Source: Schlegelella_A sp038231215
Lineage (GTDB): Bacteria; Pseudomonadota; Gammaproteobacteria; Burkholderiales; Burkholderiaceae_C
Length of the DNA stretch: 64,000 nt
Direction: 5' to 3'
Assembly: GCA_038231215.1 (NCBI GenBank)
Contig: JBBRLS010000023.1
Location: forward strand, 1-64,000
Within the stretch, counting starts at the first letter, position 1, and each line of letters begins with the position of its first letter. The translations under genes were made by a program, and so were the position numbers. The notes under the pieces are model-generated. The model was given only the letters and a program-made list of their open reading frames with translations. It had not been told where the DNA came from and did no database searches. Positions 53,835-62,653 of the stretch are shown here, one piece after another.

Positions 53835-54851
53835 ATGGCAGATACGGTGCTCGTCTCGGGCGGCAGCGGCTACATCGCCGGCTTTCTTATCCGGCAACTG
53901 GTCGCCGAAGGATGGATGGTGCACACGACGGTGCGCAGTCTGGCCAAGGAAGACGCGGTGCGCAAGCTCCTCGCCGTCGACGACAGCCGCCTCGAGTTCT
54001 TTGCCGCAGACCTCAACGCCGACGCCGGCTGGGCCGAGGCGATGGCCGGCTGCGGCTACGTGGCGCACGTCGCCTCGCCCTTGCCGGCCGGCATTCCCAA
54101 GGATGCCAACGAGCTGATCGTGCCGGCGCGCGACGGCGCCCTTCGCGCGCTGCGCGCGGCCAAGGCGGCCGGCGTCAGGCGCTTCGTCATGACCTCTTCG
54201 GTCGCCGCCATTTCGTATGGGCGCGGACGTGGCATCCACCACTTCACCGAGGCCGACTGGACCGATCCGGGCAAGGCCGGCATCTCGCCGTACATCCAGT
54301 CGAAGACCATCGCCGAGCGCGCCGCGCGCGACTGGGTCGCGAAAGAGGGCGCGGGCCTCGAGTTCTGCACCATCAATCCGTCGGTGGTGTTCGGGCCGGT
54401 GTGGAGCCGCGACTATTCGGCCTCGGTCGTCATCGTCAAGAAGCTGCTCGACGGCAGCATGAGCGCGACGCCCGACATCGGCTTCGGCGTCGTCGACGTG
54501 CGCGACACCGCCGACCTGCACGTGCGCGCTCTCAAGGCGCCGGGTCTGGCCGGCGAGCGCTTCATCGCCTCGGGCCGCTTCATGAAGCTGCGCGAGATCG
54601 CCGACGTGCTGCGCAAGGAAATGGGCGCACAGGCGCACAAGGTGACGACGCGCAACGTTCCCGATTGGCTGGTGCGCGTGTTCGCCTTGGTCAATCCCCT
54701 GGCGCGTGCCGCCGTCCCCGAGCTCGGCTCGGTGCGCAACCAGGACGCGTCGCACGCCAAGGCCGTGCTCGGCTGGGCGACGCGGCCCGTCGAGCAGAGC
54801 ATCGTCGACACCGCGCGCTGCCTCATCGAGCTGGGCATCGTCAAGGTCTGA
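53835..54851 (+). CDS. NAD-dependent epimerase/dehydratase family reductase (dihydroflavonol-4-reductase-like)
   Basis: A 338-residue extended short-chain dehydrogenase: VLVSGGSGYIAGFLIRQLVA (NAD(P)-binding GGSGYIAG), VHTTVRSLAKEDAVRKLL (the Arg favours NADPH), VAHVASPLPAGIP, RFVMTSSVAAISYG, and the YIQSK catalytic Tyr/Lys. It is of the plant-DFR/aldehyde-reductase-like group; substrates are probably aldehydes or ketones. ATG 53835 fits the family N-terminus; ATG 53745 is upstream in frame and would add 30 residues of poor sequence. Confidence 0.85.
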   Translation: MADTVLVSGGSGYIAGFLIRQLVAEGWMVHTTVRSLAKEDAVRKLLAVDDSRLEFFAADLNADAGWAEAMAGCGYVAHVASPLPAGIPKDANELIVPARDGALRALRAAKAAGVRRFVMTSSVAAISYGRGRGIHHFTEADWTDPGKAGISPYIQSKTIAERAARDWVAKEGAGLEFCTINPSVVFGPVWSRDYSASVVIVKKLLDGSMSATPDIGFGVVDVRDTADLHVRALKAPGLAGERFIASGRFMKLREIADVLRKEMGAQAHKVTTRNVPDWLVRVFALVNPLARAAVPELGSVRNQDASHAKAVLGWATRPVEQSIVDTARCLIELGIVKV

Positions 54852-54878
54852 GCCCGAGAACGCCAGCGTGCCAATGCC

Positions 54879-55613
54879 ATGACGTCTTCATCTCGAGCGC
54901 TCGAACGCCCGCCGAAAGCGCTCGCCTTCGACGTCTTCGGCACCGTCGTCGACTGGCACGGCGGCATTGCGCGCGAAGCGGCGGTCCTGGCCGCACGCCA
55001 TGGCATCGACGGCGACTGGCCGGCCTTCGCCAACGACTGGCGCGCGGGCTACATGCCGGCGATGGACAAGGTGCGGCGTGGCGAGTTGCCGTGGACGCAC
55101 ATCGACACGCTGCACCGCATGATCCTCGACGCCATCGCCGAGCGGCACGGTCTCGACGGCCTGGGCGATGCCGAGCGCGATCACCTGAACCGAGCCTGGC
55201 ATCGCCTGCCGCCCTGGCCCGACACGCTGCCCGGCCTCGTGCGCCTGAAGCGCCGCTTCGTGATCACGACCTTGTCGAACGGCAATTTCTCGTTGCTCGT
55301 CGAGATGGCCAGACACGCCGGCCTGCCGTGGGATTGCATCGTCTCGGCCGAGCTGTTCGGCCACTACAAGCCGGACCCCGAGACCTATCTCGGCTGTGCC
55401 CGTCTGCTCGACATCGCGCCCGAAGCGCTGATGCTCGTGGCCTGCCATCCCGGCGACTTGCGCGCCGCGCGTGCTTGCGGCCTCGGCACGGCGTACGTGC
55501 GGCGTCCCTTCGAGCGTGGACCTTCGACAGTGCTGCCCGCGGTCGTCGACGGCGAGTTCGACGTCGTGGCGAACGACTTCGAGCAGCTCGCCGATCTGCT
55601 CGAAGCGACCTGA
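54879..55613 (+). CDS. Haloacid dehalogenase, type II
   Basis: A 244-residue HAD hydrolase. ALAFDVFGTVVDWHGGIARE carries nucleophile Asp18; ITTLSNGNFSLLVEMARHAG gives Ser/Asn of motif II; HYKPDPETYLG gives Lys; the loop VACHPGDLRAARACGLGTAY gives the last acidic site. This is the L-2-haloacid dehalogenase pattern; the general substrate may be another small 2-substituted acid. It follows the reductase gene by 27 bases in the same direction. Confidence 0.88.
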   Translation: MTSSSRALERPPKALAFDVFGTVVDWHGGIAREAAVLAARHGIDGDWPAFANDWRAGYMPAMDKVRRGELPWTHIDTLHRMILDAIAERHGLDGLGDAERDHLNRAWHRLPPWPDTLPGLVRLKRRFVITTLSNGNFSLLVEMARHAGLPWDCIVSAELFGHYKPDPETYLGCARLLDIAPEALMLVACHPGDLRAARACGLGTAYVRRPFERGPSTVLPAVVDGEFDVVANDFEQLADLLEAT

Positions 55614-55742
55614 TCGCGATGATGATGGGTCGAATTGCACACTAGGTCACGGCAAAGGAACACAGCGGATCGAGCGGCGTGAGCGACGGTGCGGCGCGTC
55701 CTAAGATGAGGCGAGCCCGATGCCGCCCCGACGACGAATCCG

Positions 55743-56078
55743 ATGACGACCGCCCAAGCTTCCCTGACCAAGCGCCCCCGCCACAGCGGAAGGCGCCTCG
55801 CCCTGTTTGCCGTCTGCCTGCTCCTTCTTCTCTGGGCAGCGCTGTGGGCGGCCAGCCTGATGAGCGACAGCGGCCGCATCCCTTCCGAGCTGGCGGCGGC
55901 GCAACAGGAGAGCGGCGTGATGGTCTGTGCCGACGGCACCATCGTCCGTTCCAACGGCTCGCTGGTCGAGCGCATCTTCGGCGTCGGCACCTTCCGCTGC
56001 AACGCCTGGCGCATGCGTGCGAAGCAGGTCGATCCGGCGACCGGTCATACCGACTGGCCTTCGTCGCCGAAGCGCTGA
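55743..56078 (+). CDS. Small membrane-anchored protein, function unknown
   Basis: A 111-residue protein with a basic N-terminus, one membrane helix (RLALFAVCLLLLLWAALWAA, about 18-38) and a periplasmic end of 70 residues with two Cys (GVMVCADGTIVRSNGSLVER, FRCNAWRMRAK) that may pair. No family recognised. Start ATG 55743. It lies between the dehalogenase and the flavoprotein operon. Confidence 0.55.
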   Translation: MTTAQASLTKRPRHSGRRLALFAVCLLLLLWAALWAASLMSDSGRIPSELAAAQQESGVMVCADGTIVRSNGSLVERIFGVGTFRCNAWRMRAKQVDPATGHTDWPSSPKR

Positions 56079-56141
56079 CGACCGACCCGTAGGCCGCGCG
56101 AGCGCTGCCTATACTCGTCGCGAGGCGGGAGGGGGCGGACC

Positions 56142-57740
56142 TTGGGCAAACGCTGGAACGGTTGGGGCCGCGATACCGAAGACCATCCGCTCGGCCAGCA
56201 CGCGCTCGCCTTTCTCGTCGATCGAATCGGCGTGCCGGTCCCGTCGATCAGTGCGATGCGAGATGCGGCCTTGCAATCCGTCGGCCCGAGCCGCCTTCCC
56301 GCATCGACAGCGTTTGCCACCGATGGCGCGACGCGCCTCGATCATGCCTTCGGCCAGAGCACGCCGGACTGGATCGCGACGCGCAGCGGTCGCGTCGGTC
56401 GCTGCGCCGACGGCGTCGCGTTTCCGTCGACGCATGACGAGGCAGCGGCCGCGCTCGACGAAGCGCGTCGCCTCGGCGCCATCGTCATTCCCTACGGCGG
56501 CGGCACGAGCGTGGTGGGCCACCTCCGCGCGCCGGAGAGCGACCGGCCCGTCGTCAACATCTCGCTCGAAAAGCTCGCCGGCCTGCAGGCGCTCGACGCC
56601 ACCGACCTGACGGCGCGCTTCGGCGCCGGCACGCCGGGCCCGGCGATCGAGGCGGCGCTCGCACCGCACGGCCTCACTCTCGGCCACTACCCGCAATCGT
56701 TCGAGCTCTCGACCGCGGGCGGCTGGGTCGTGACGCGCTCCTCGGGCCAGCAATCGCTGCGCTACGGCCGCATCGAGCAGCTCTTTCATGGCGGCAGGAT
56801 CGTGACGCCAAGGGGCGCCTTGAACGTCGGCGGCTTGCCGGCTTCGAGCGCCGGTCCCGACCTGCGCGAGGCCGTGCTCGGCAGCGAAGGCCGGCTCGGC
56901 CTCGTCACCGAGGTGACGCTGCGCGTGCGTGCGCGCGCGCCGCACGAGAAGTTCCATGCCATCTTCTTCGCCGATTGGCAAAGCGGCTTCGAGGCGGTGC
57001 GCGAGCTTGCGCAAGCGGGCGTTCCACTGTCCATGCTGCGCTTCTCGAACGAGGTCGAGACCGAGACGCAGCTCGCGCTCGTCGAAGGTCACGCGCGCGT
57101 GCTCGACTGGCTTCGCAAGTACCTGCGCTGGCGCGGCGTGGGCGAGGGCAGGTGCATGCTGCTCGCGGGCGTGACGGGCAGCGAGCGCGAAGCGCGGCAG
57201 GCACGCTCCGCGCTCGGCGACATCGTCGGCCGGCATCGCGGCGTGGCGGTCGGCACGGCGATCGGCCGCGCCTGGGCGAAGGGCCGCTTTCGCGGGCCGT
57301 ACCTTCGCAACAGCCTGTGGGACGCCGGCATCGCCGTCGAGACGATCGAGACCTGCGTGCCGTGGAGCGGCGCCGCGGCGATGCTCGCAGCGATCGAAGG
57401 CGCGGGCCGCGCGGCGCTGGCCGCCGGGAACGAGCGAGTGCACGCCTTCACGCATCTCTCGCACGTCTACCGCCAGGGCTGCAGCGTCTACACGACCTTC
57501 GTCTATCGCCTCGCCGCCGATCCCGACGCCAACCTCGTGCGCTGGCTGGCGATCAAGACGGCGGCGTCGCAAGCGGTCGTCGACGGCGGCGGCACGATCA
57601 GCCACCAGCACGGCGTCGGCATCGATCACCTGCCGTGGCTGGCCGCCGAGAAGGGCGAGCTCGGCATGGCCCTGATCCGCGCCGCCGCGCGCGAGCTCGA
57701 CCCCGCCGGGATGATGAATCCGGGCAAGCTCTTCGCGTGA
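56142..57740 (+). CDS. FAD-binding oxidoreductase, alkyl-DHAP synthase-like
   Basis: A 532-residue flavoprotein of the VAO/AGPS group. FAD-binding domain: VAFPSTHDEAAAALDEARRL, VIPYGGGTSVVGHL, ARFGAGTPGPAIEAALAPHG, LGHYPQSFELSTAGGWVVTR. The end TISHQHGVGIDHLPWL is that of alkyldihydroxyacetonephosphate synthases. The eukaryotic enzyme makes ether lipids; bacterial members in operon with GlpD and a kinase have unproven roles, perhaps polyol-phosphate oxidation. TTG 56142 has GGAGGGGG upstream and fits the family N-terminus. Its stop overlaps the next GTG (GTGA). Confidence 0.85.
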   Translation: MGKRWNGWGRDTEDHPLGQHALAFLVDRIGVPVPSISAMRDAALQSVGPSRLPASTAFATDGATRLDHAFGQSTPDWIATRSGRVGRCADGVAFPSTHDEAAAALDEARRLGAIVIPYGGGTSVVGHLRAPESDRPVVNISLEKLAGLQALDATDLTARFGAGTPGPAIEAALAPHGLTLGHYPQSFELSTAGGWVVTRSSGQQSLRYGRIEQLFHGGRIVTPRGALNVGGLPASSAGPDLREAVLGSEGRLGLVTEVTLRVRARAPHEKFHAIFFADWQSGFEAVRELAQAGVPLSMLRFSNEVETETQLALVEGHARVLDWLRKYLRWRGVGEGRCMLLAGVTGSEREARQARSALGDIVGRHRGVAVGTAIGRAWAKGRFRGPYLRNSLWDAGIAVETIETCVPWSGAAAMLAAIEGAGRAALAAGNERVHAFTHLSHVYRQGCSVYTTFVYRLAADPDANLVRWLAIKTAASQAVVDGGGTISHQHGVGIDHLPWLAAEKGELGMALIRAAARELDPAGMMNPGKLFA

Positions 57741-59239
57741 AGGTCGACGCTCACTACGACCTGCTCATCGTCGGCGGCGGCATCACCGGCGCGGCGGTGC
57801 TGCATGCGGCGAGCCAGCGCGGACTGAAGGCGCTGCTCGTCGACCGCGGCGACTATGCGAGCGGCACTTCGTCGTGGTCGTCGAAGCTGATCCACGGCGG
57901 CCTGCGCTACCTCAAGTCCGGTCAGTGGCGCATGACGCTCGAGTCGGTGCGCGAGCGCGAGCGATTGCTGATCGAGCGGCCGGGCCTCGTCGAGCCGCAG
58001 GCTTTTCTGATGCCGGTGTTCGAAGGCGACCGGCCCGGGCCGACCACGTTGCATGCTGGCTTCTGGATCGCCGATCGCATGGCCGGCCGCAGTACGTCGC
58101 GGCGCATCGGCGCGAGTGAAGCTACCGCCATCGAGCCGCTGCTCGGGCGCAAGAAGCTGCGTGCGGCGATCGCCTATCGCGACGGCGTCGTCGACGACGC
58201 GCGCCTCGTGCTGCGGCTGATCTTCGACGCGGTCGCGGCGGGTGCGCAGGCGCTCAATCACGTCGATGCGACGCTGGTCGAGGCCGGCGGCGGCGTCGTC
58301 GGCGCGAAGCTGGTCGATGCCATCGACGGCTCCACTGCCGAGGTCACTGCGCGTGTCACCGTGCATGCCACCGGCGTCTGGGCCGGAGCGGCGCCCGGCG
58401 CGCCGCTGCTGCGACCGCTGCGCGGCAGTCATCTCGTCTTCGCGCGCTCGACGCTGCCGCTCGTCGGCGGGCTTGCCTGGCTGCATCCGCGCGACCGTCG
58501 CCCGGTGTTTGCGCACGTCTGGGAAGGCGCGGTCCTCGTCGGCACCACCGATATCGACCATCCCGTCGCCGAAATGCCGGCGACAATCTCGCCGGACGAA
58601 GCGTCGTATCTGGTCGAAGCCTTGCGCGTGCCTTTCCCGGGGCTCGCCATCGTCGCGTCGATGGCCCTCTCGAGCTTTGCCGGCTTGCGCGCCATCGTCG
58701 TGCCGCCGGGCGAAGAGAACATGCCGCCCTCGGCGATGGGCCGCGACACGGCCTTGTGGGCTCGCCCGGGCCTCGTCGGCATCACCGGCGGCAAGCTGAC
58801 GACGCATCGCGCGACCGCGCTCGAGGTGCTGCGCGAGGTCGAGCGGCAAGGCGTGCGGGTGGCCGCGTCGGCGCCTGCGCCGCTCGTTGCGCCGTCGGCC
58901 ACCCGCCTTCAAGGCCGCCTCGGCGCGGCAGGAGCCGCGTGGGTCGCGGCACGACCTGCCGACGAGCAGCGCGCTTTGCTCGACACGCCCTACACGTTCG
59001 CCGAGCTGCGCTGGTCGATGCGGCACGAGCAGGTGCGACGCCTCGACGACCTCCTCATGCGCCGCACCCGCCTCAGCCTCGTCGCATCGGGCGGCGCGCT
59101 GTCCCTCTTGCCGATGCTCGAAGCGCCGTGTCGCGAAGACCTCGGCTGGGACGCGGCGCGCTGGGCCGACGAGTCGTCGCGCTATCGGGAAAACTGGGTC
59201 TCTCGGCACGCGCCGCCGGCCGACAATCGCCGGCCATGA
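57737..59239 (+). CDS. Glycerol-3-phosphate dehydrogenase-like FAD enzyme (GlpD family)
   Basis: A 500-residue FAD enzyme: YDLLIVGGGITGAAVLHAAS, RGDYASGTSSWSSKLIHGGL then RYLKSG, and LVGITGGKLTTHRATALEVL. These are the GlpD hallmarks for oxidation of glycerol 3-phosphate to DHAP at the membrane. It lacks the full-length C-terminal domain of some relatives but is near 500 residues. GTG 57737 overlaps the flavoprotein stop, and its TGA overlaps ATG of mini-ORF 1 (59236). The partner genes suggest a specialised glycerol or polyol path, distinct from a standard glpFKD. Confidence 0.88.
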   Translation: MKVDAHYDLLIVGGGITGAAVLHAASQRGLKALLVDRGDYASGTSSWSSKLIHGGLRYLKSGQWRMTLESVRERERLLIERPGLVEPQAFLMPVFEGDRPGPTTLHAGFWIADRMAGRSTSRRIGASEATAIEPLLGRKKLRAAIAYRDGVVDDARLVLRLIFDAVAAGAQALNHVDATLVEAGGGVVGAKLVDAIDGSTAEVTARVTVHATGVWAGAAPGAPLLRPLRGSHLVFARSTLPLVGGLAWLHPRDRRPVFAHVWEGAVLVGTTDIDHPVAEMPATISPDEASYLVEALRVPFPGLAIVASMALSSFAGLRAIVVPPGEENMPPSAMGRDTALWARPGLVGITGGKLTTHRATALEVLREVERQGVRVAASAPAPLVAPSATRLQGRLGAAGAAWVAARPADEQRALLDTPYTFAELRWSMRHEQVRRLDDLLMRRTRLSLVASGGALSLLPMLEAPCREDLGWDAARWADESSRYRENWVSRHAPPADNRRP

Positions 59240-59301
59240 GCGCGCCCGGCCGCTCCGAAGCGCTCATCCCGAAGCGCGTTGCGCGAAGGGTAGTCCAATG
59301 A
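59236..59301 (+). CDS. Mini-ORF 1 (21 residues) linking the GlpD-like and kinase genes
   Basis: A short frame from ATG 59236 to TGA 59301. It overlaps the GlpD-like stop (ATGA) at the front and mini-ORF 2 (ATGA at 59298-59301) at the back. It ends PKRVARRVVQ. Whether the peptide matters or only the passage of ribosomes does is unknown. Confidence 0.4.
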   Translation: MSAPGRSEALIPKRVARRVVQ

Positions 59302-59360
59302 GCCGCAGGGCCGTTCCCAAGGGGAATACCGGAGCGCATCGCGCGGAGGTTATCCAATGA
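59248..59360. repeat. Tandem degenerate repeat of about 55-60 bases
   Basis: Unit 1 (59248-59301) starts GGCCGCTCCGAAG and ends GCGCGAAGGGTAGTCCAATGA; unit 2 (59309-59360) starts GGCCGTTCCCAAG and ends GCGCGGAGGTTATCCAATGA. Both bring a purine-rich ribosome-binding site and an ATGA junction. Confidence 0.65.
59298..59360 (+). CDS. Mini-ORF 2 (20 residues) directly before the kinase gene
   Basis: A frame from ATG 59298 to TGA 59360, with GAAGGG about 8 bases upstream. It starts MSRRAVPKGNTGAHRAEVIQ and overlaps the kinase ATG (ATGA at 59357-59360). It probably serves as a coupling leader; its peptide is not recognised as a domain. Confidence 0.45.
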   Translation: MSRRAVPKGNTGAHRAEVIQ

Positions 59361-60916
59361 GTGCCGACCTGTTGCTCGCCATCGACGTCGGCACGCAGAG
59401 CGTGCGCGCCCTCGTCTTCGATCGCACGGGAACGATGCTGGCGCGCGCGCAGGTGCACTTCGAGCCGCCCTTCGACGCGCCGCAACCGGGCTGGGCCGAG
59501 AAGGACGCGGCCTCGTACTGGCGATCGCTCGTCGAGAGCTGTCGCGCGCTCTGGCAGCAGGGCACGGTGCAGCCCGATCGCATCGCCGGCGTGTCGTTGA
59601 CGACGCAGCGCGGCACCGTCATTTGCGCCCGCGAAGATGGCACGCCGCTTCGGCCGGCGATCGTCTGGCCCGACCAGCGCCTGTGCTCCGAGCCGCCGCC
59701 GATGGGCGCGTTCTGGAACACGCTGTTCGGCATCGCCGGCGCGGGCGAGCTGATGCGTCATCTGCAGCGCCAGGCCGAGTGCAACTGGCTGGCGCAGCAC
59801 GAGCCCGAGACCTGGCGCAAGACCGAGCGCTTCGCGCTGCTCTCGGGCTGGCTCACGCATCGTCTGGTCGGCGAGTGGGTCGACTCGGCCGCTTGCCAGG
59901 TCGGCTACATGCCCTTCGACTACAAGCGACAGCAATGGGCGCGGGCCAGCGAGTGGCACTGGAAGGCGCTGTCGATTCGCAGCGCGCAACTGCCGCAGCT
60001 CGTGCCGCCGGCGTCGCGCCTCGGCATGCTGACCGAAGCCGTCGCTGTCGAGCTCGGCTTGCCGAAAGGCCTGCCCCTCATCGCCGCCGCCGCCGACAAG
60101 GCCTGCGAGGTGCTCGGCTGCGGCGCGCTCGAGCCCGACACCGCGCACCTCTCCTTCGGCACCGCGGCGACGATCAACACGACGCAGCCGAAGTACCTCG
60201 AAGTGCAACGTCTCTTGCCCGCCTATCCAGCGGCGCTGCCCGGCGCCTTCAACACCGAGATCCAGATCCAGCGCGGCTTCTGGCTGGTGAGCTGGTTCAA
60301 GAACGAGTTCGCGCACGGCGAGCGCGCGCTCGCCGCGGCGCGCGGCGTCAGCGCCGAGTCGCTGTTCGACGAGCTGATCGCCTCGGTGCCGGCCGGTGCT
60401 ATGGGCCTGACGCTGCAGCCCTACTGGTCGCCAGGACTGCGCGACCCCGGGCCTGAGGCCAAGGGCGCGATCATCGGTTTCGGCGACGTGCATACGCGGG
60501 CCCACTTCTATCGCGCCATGATCGAAGGCCTGGCCTACGGATTGCGCGCCGGCCGCGAGCTGATCGAGGCGCGCATCAAGCGCAAGATCGTCCGCCTCGT
60601 CATCTCCGGCGGCGGCGCGCAGAGCGACGGCGCGATGCAGATCGCCGCCGACGTGTTCAACCTCGTCGCGGAACGTCCGCAGGTCGCCGAGGCCTCGTCG
60701 CTCGGCGCCGCGATGCTCGCCGCGACCGGGCTCGGCTGGTACGCCGACGTGCCGAGTGCAGTTCGTGCGATGGCCAGGCCCGGCAAGCGCTTCGAGCCGC
60801 AGGCCGCAGCCGTGCGCACCTACGACGCGCTCTACAAGGACGTGTACCGGCCGCTCTACAAAAGGCTCGAGCCGCTCTATCGCCGCATCCGCGCGATCAC
60901 GGGCTATCCGGCTTGA
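59357..60916 (+). CDS. FGGY-family carbohydrate kinase
   Basis: A 519-residue sugar kinase. LLAIDVGTQSVRALVFDRTG is the ATPase/phosphate 1 motif; GVSLTTQRGTVICARED, AIVWPDQRLCSE, AADKACEVLGCGALEPDTAH, LSFGTAAT, and VISGGGAQSDGAMQIAADVF (FGGY signature area) follow. It belongs beside glycerol, xylulose and erythritol kinases; GlpK-specific features are not evident, so the substrate (glycerol or another polyol) is open. GGAGG lies 9 bases before ATG 59357. It ends the flavoprotein-GlpD-kinase operon. Confidence 0.88.
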   Translation: MSADLLLAIDVGTQSVRALVFDRTGTMLARAQVHFEPPFDAPQPGWAEKDAASYWRSLVESCRALWQQGTVQPDRIAGVSLTTQRGTVICAREDGTPLRPAIVWPDQRLCSEPPPMGAFWNTLFGIAGAGELMRHLQRQAECNWLAQHEPETWRKTERFALLSGWLTHRLVGEWVDSAACQVGYMPFDYKRQQWARASEWHWKALSIRSAQLPQLVPPASRLGMLTEAVAVELGLPKGLPLIAAAADKACEVLGCGALEPDTAHLSFGTAATINTTQPKYLEVQRLLPAYPAALPGAFNTEIQIQRGFWLVSWFKNEFAHGERALAAARGVSAESLFDELIASVPAGAMGLTLQPYWSPGLRDPGPEAKGAIIGFGDVHTRAHFYRAMIEGLAYGLRAGRELIEARIKRKIVRLVISGGGAQSDGAMQIAADVFNLVAERPQVAEASSLGAAMLAATGLGWYADVPSAVRAMARPGKRFEPQAAAVRTYDALYKDVYRPLYKRLEPLYRRIRAITGYPA

Positions 60917-60934
60917 AGGGCGCCGCCGAGTCGC

Positions 60935-61345
60935 ATGGATCGGTACACTTCAGCGGCCATGTTCATCCGTCGCCACTTCCACGGCTGCAAGACTGTTGTC
61001 TTCGTTGTCCTGTCGCTGCTCTTCTCGCAGCTGGCGCTTGCGGCCTATGTGTGTCCCGTGGCGGCGAATCCCGCGGGCATGGCCGAAATGATGGCCGCGG
61101 GCATGCCGTGCGAGGGCGCGGATGCGGCACAGCCGGCCCTTTGTCACCAGCACGGCGTCGATCTGCAGCGCTTGTTCGAACTGGCGCAAGTGGCTTGCCC
61201 CACGCTGCCAGCCGTCATCCAGGTTCTCCTGATTCCGGCAACGCCGGACCTCGAAGATGCGGTCGCACTGCCGCCTGCATCCACTGCGGAGGCTCGGCCT
61301 CCGCCCGATCCGATCTTCCTGTCCACGCTCAGACTTCGCGTCTGA
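60935..61345 (+). CDS. Small exported Cys/Met-containing protein before the cus genes
   Basis: Up to 136 residues; ATG 60959 (MFIRRHFHGCKTVVFVVLSL) is a better start for the signal peptide, which ends near LALAAY. The mature part has VCPVAANPAGMAEMMAAGMP then CEGADAAQPALCHQHGVDLQ: four Cys, five Met and two His in 45 residues, which would suit Cu(I) or Ag(I). Similar short secreted proteins begin metal efflux operons in Burkholderiales. It is 75 bases before the cusC-like gene, across a hairpin at 61367-61392. Confidence 0.65.
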   Translation: MDRYTSAAMFIRRHFHGCKTVVFVVLSLLFSQLALAAYVCPVAANPAGMAEMMAAGMPCEGADAAQPALCHQHGVDLQRLFELAQVACPTLPAVIQVLLIPATPDLEDAVALPPASTAEARPPPDPIFLSTLRLRV

Positions 61346-61366
61346 CACCTCCGTCGACTGACCGGC

Positions 61367-61392
61367 GCCGGAGCGGCTAGCCCGCTCCCGGC
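61367..61392 (+). terminator. Hairpin between the small exported protein and the cusC-like gene
   Basis: GGAGCGG (61370-61376) pairs with CCGCTCC (61382-61388) around a CTAGC loop, extended by three outer pairs past a bulge. It is followed by a moderately T-rich stretch (CATTCTTCTTC). It could be a partial terminator or attenuator that separates the two genes. Confidence 0.35.
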
Positions 61393-61420
61393 CTGCGCCT
61401 CATTCTTCTTCGGAGCTCAT

Positions 61421-62653
61421 ATGGATTCCTACCTTCTGCGTGCAGCGGCCTTGGCCGCGGCACTGCTACCTCACTTGATCGAGGCTGCGCCGCTCTCATT
61501 GGAGATGGCGCTGGATGCGGCCGTGCAGCGTTCGGAGGCCGCACGCGCGGGTCGCGCCGGCGTTCAGAGCGCCGCTGAAGCGTCGCGGGCCGCCGGGCAG
61601 CTTCCCGATCCGACCCTGAGCGTCGGCGTCGAAAACTTGCCGGTCACCGGACCGGACAGGCTCAGCACGACGCGCGACTCGATGACGATGAAGCGAATCG
61701 GCTTCAGCCAGGAGTGGGTGTCGCGGGACAAGCGAGCGGCGCGCCGAGACGCGGCTGAAGCGCTCGTCGATCGCCAGGACGCGATGGTGAAGGCGGCGAT
61801 GGCGGAGGCGCGCCTCCAGACCGCCTTGGCCTATCTCGATGCGTTCTACGCCGGCGAAACGCTCAAGCTGACGAATCTCACGGAGCACCACGCTCATGAA
61901 GAGCTGGAGGCGGCGCGGGGCCGGCTCTCGTCGTCGAATGCGAGCGGCCAGGAGGTTCTCGCATTGACGGGCGCGCGCGGAGCGGCGGAAGACGAATCGG
62001 CCGAAGTGCGGCAGCAACAGAGCGCCTTCGTCGTCCAGCTCGAGCGCTGGGTGGGATCGCGCGCGGACGAACTGGCCGCTCCCGCGGATGTACCGGTCCC
62101 CGCGGAGCAGGACTATGTGGCCGCGCATCCGACCGTGGTCGCCTTGCAGCGCGACGTCGACGTCATGAGACGAGACGCCGCGCTCGCCGCGACGAACCGG
62201 AACCCGAACTGGACCTGGGGTGTGTCGTACGGGCAGCGGACGGGGTATTCGGACATGGTCAGCTTCGGGGTGAGCATCCCGATTCCGTTGTCGCCGGGCG
62301 AACGCCAGGATCGCGATACGGCTGCCAAGGTGGCGCTGGTGGCCAAGGTCGAGGCCGACCTGGCCGAAGCGACACGAGTGGCGACGGCAGAGTATCGAAG
62401 CCTCGCCAGCGATGTGCGCCGCCTGCAGGATCGCATCGAGCGCTATCGCGCCGGCGTCGTCACGCCCGCCGCTCAACGCACTTCGGTGGCGAGGGCCTCG
62501 TATGCGTCCAACCAGACGAGCCTGGCGACCTTGTTCGAGGCGAGGCACGCGGAAGTCGAAGTTCAGCGAAAACTGCTGACGCTGCAGCGCGACCTCGCCA
62601 AGGCAAAGGCGCAACTGACGTACAAGCCGCTCGCGCTGGGAGCCTCCCGATGA
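61421..62653 (+). CDS. Outer-membrane efflux protein (TolC/CusC/CzcC family)
   Basis: A 410-residue precursor with a signal (LLRAAALAAALLPHLIEAAP). Two OEP repeats: LSLEMALDAAVQRSEAARAG, GQLPDPTLSVGVENLPVTGP then FSQEWVSRDKRAARRDAAEA in the first, and NRNPNWTWGVSYGQRTGYSD, VSFGVSIPIPLSPGERQDRD in the second. This is the CzcC/CusC outer-membrane channel of a heavy-metal RND pump. It has no lipobox Cys, unlike E. coli CusC. The stop overlaps ATG of the cusB-like gene (ATGA at 62650-62653). Confidence 0.88.
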   Translation: MDSYLLRAAALAAALLPHLIEAAPLSLEMALDAAVQRSEAARAGRAGVQSAAEASRAAGQLPDPTLSVGVENLPVTGPDRLSTTRDSMTMKRIGFSQEWVSRDKRAARRDAAEALVDRQDAMVKAAMAEARLQTALAYLDAFYAGETLKLTNLTEHHAHEELEAARGRLSSSNASGQEVLALTGARGAAEDESAEVRQQQSAFVVQLERWVGSRADELAAPADVPVPAEQDYVAAHPTVVALQRDVDVMRRDAALAATNRNPNWTWGVSYGQRTGYSDMVSFGVSIPIPLSPGERQDRDTAAKVALVAKVEADLAEATRVATAEYRSLASDVRRLQDRIERYRAGVVTPAAQRTSVARASYASNQTSLATLFEARHAEVEVQRKLLTLQRDLAKAKAQLTYKPLALGASR

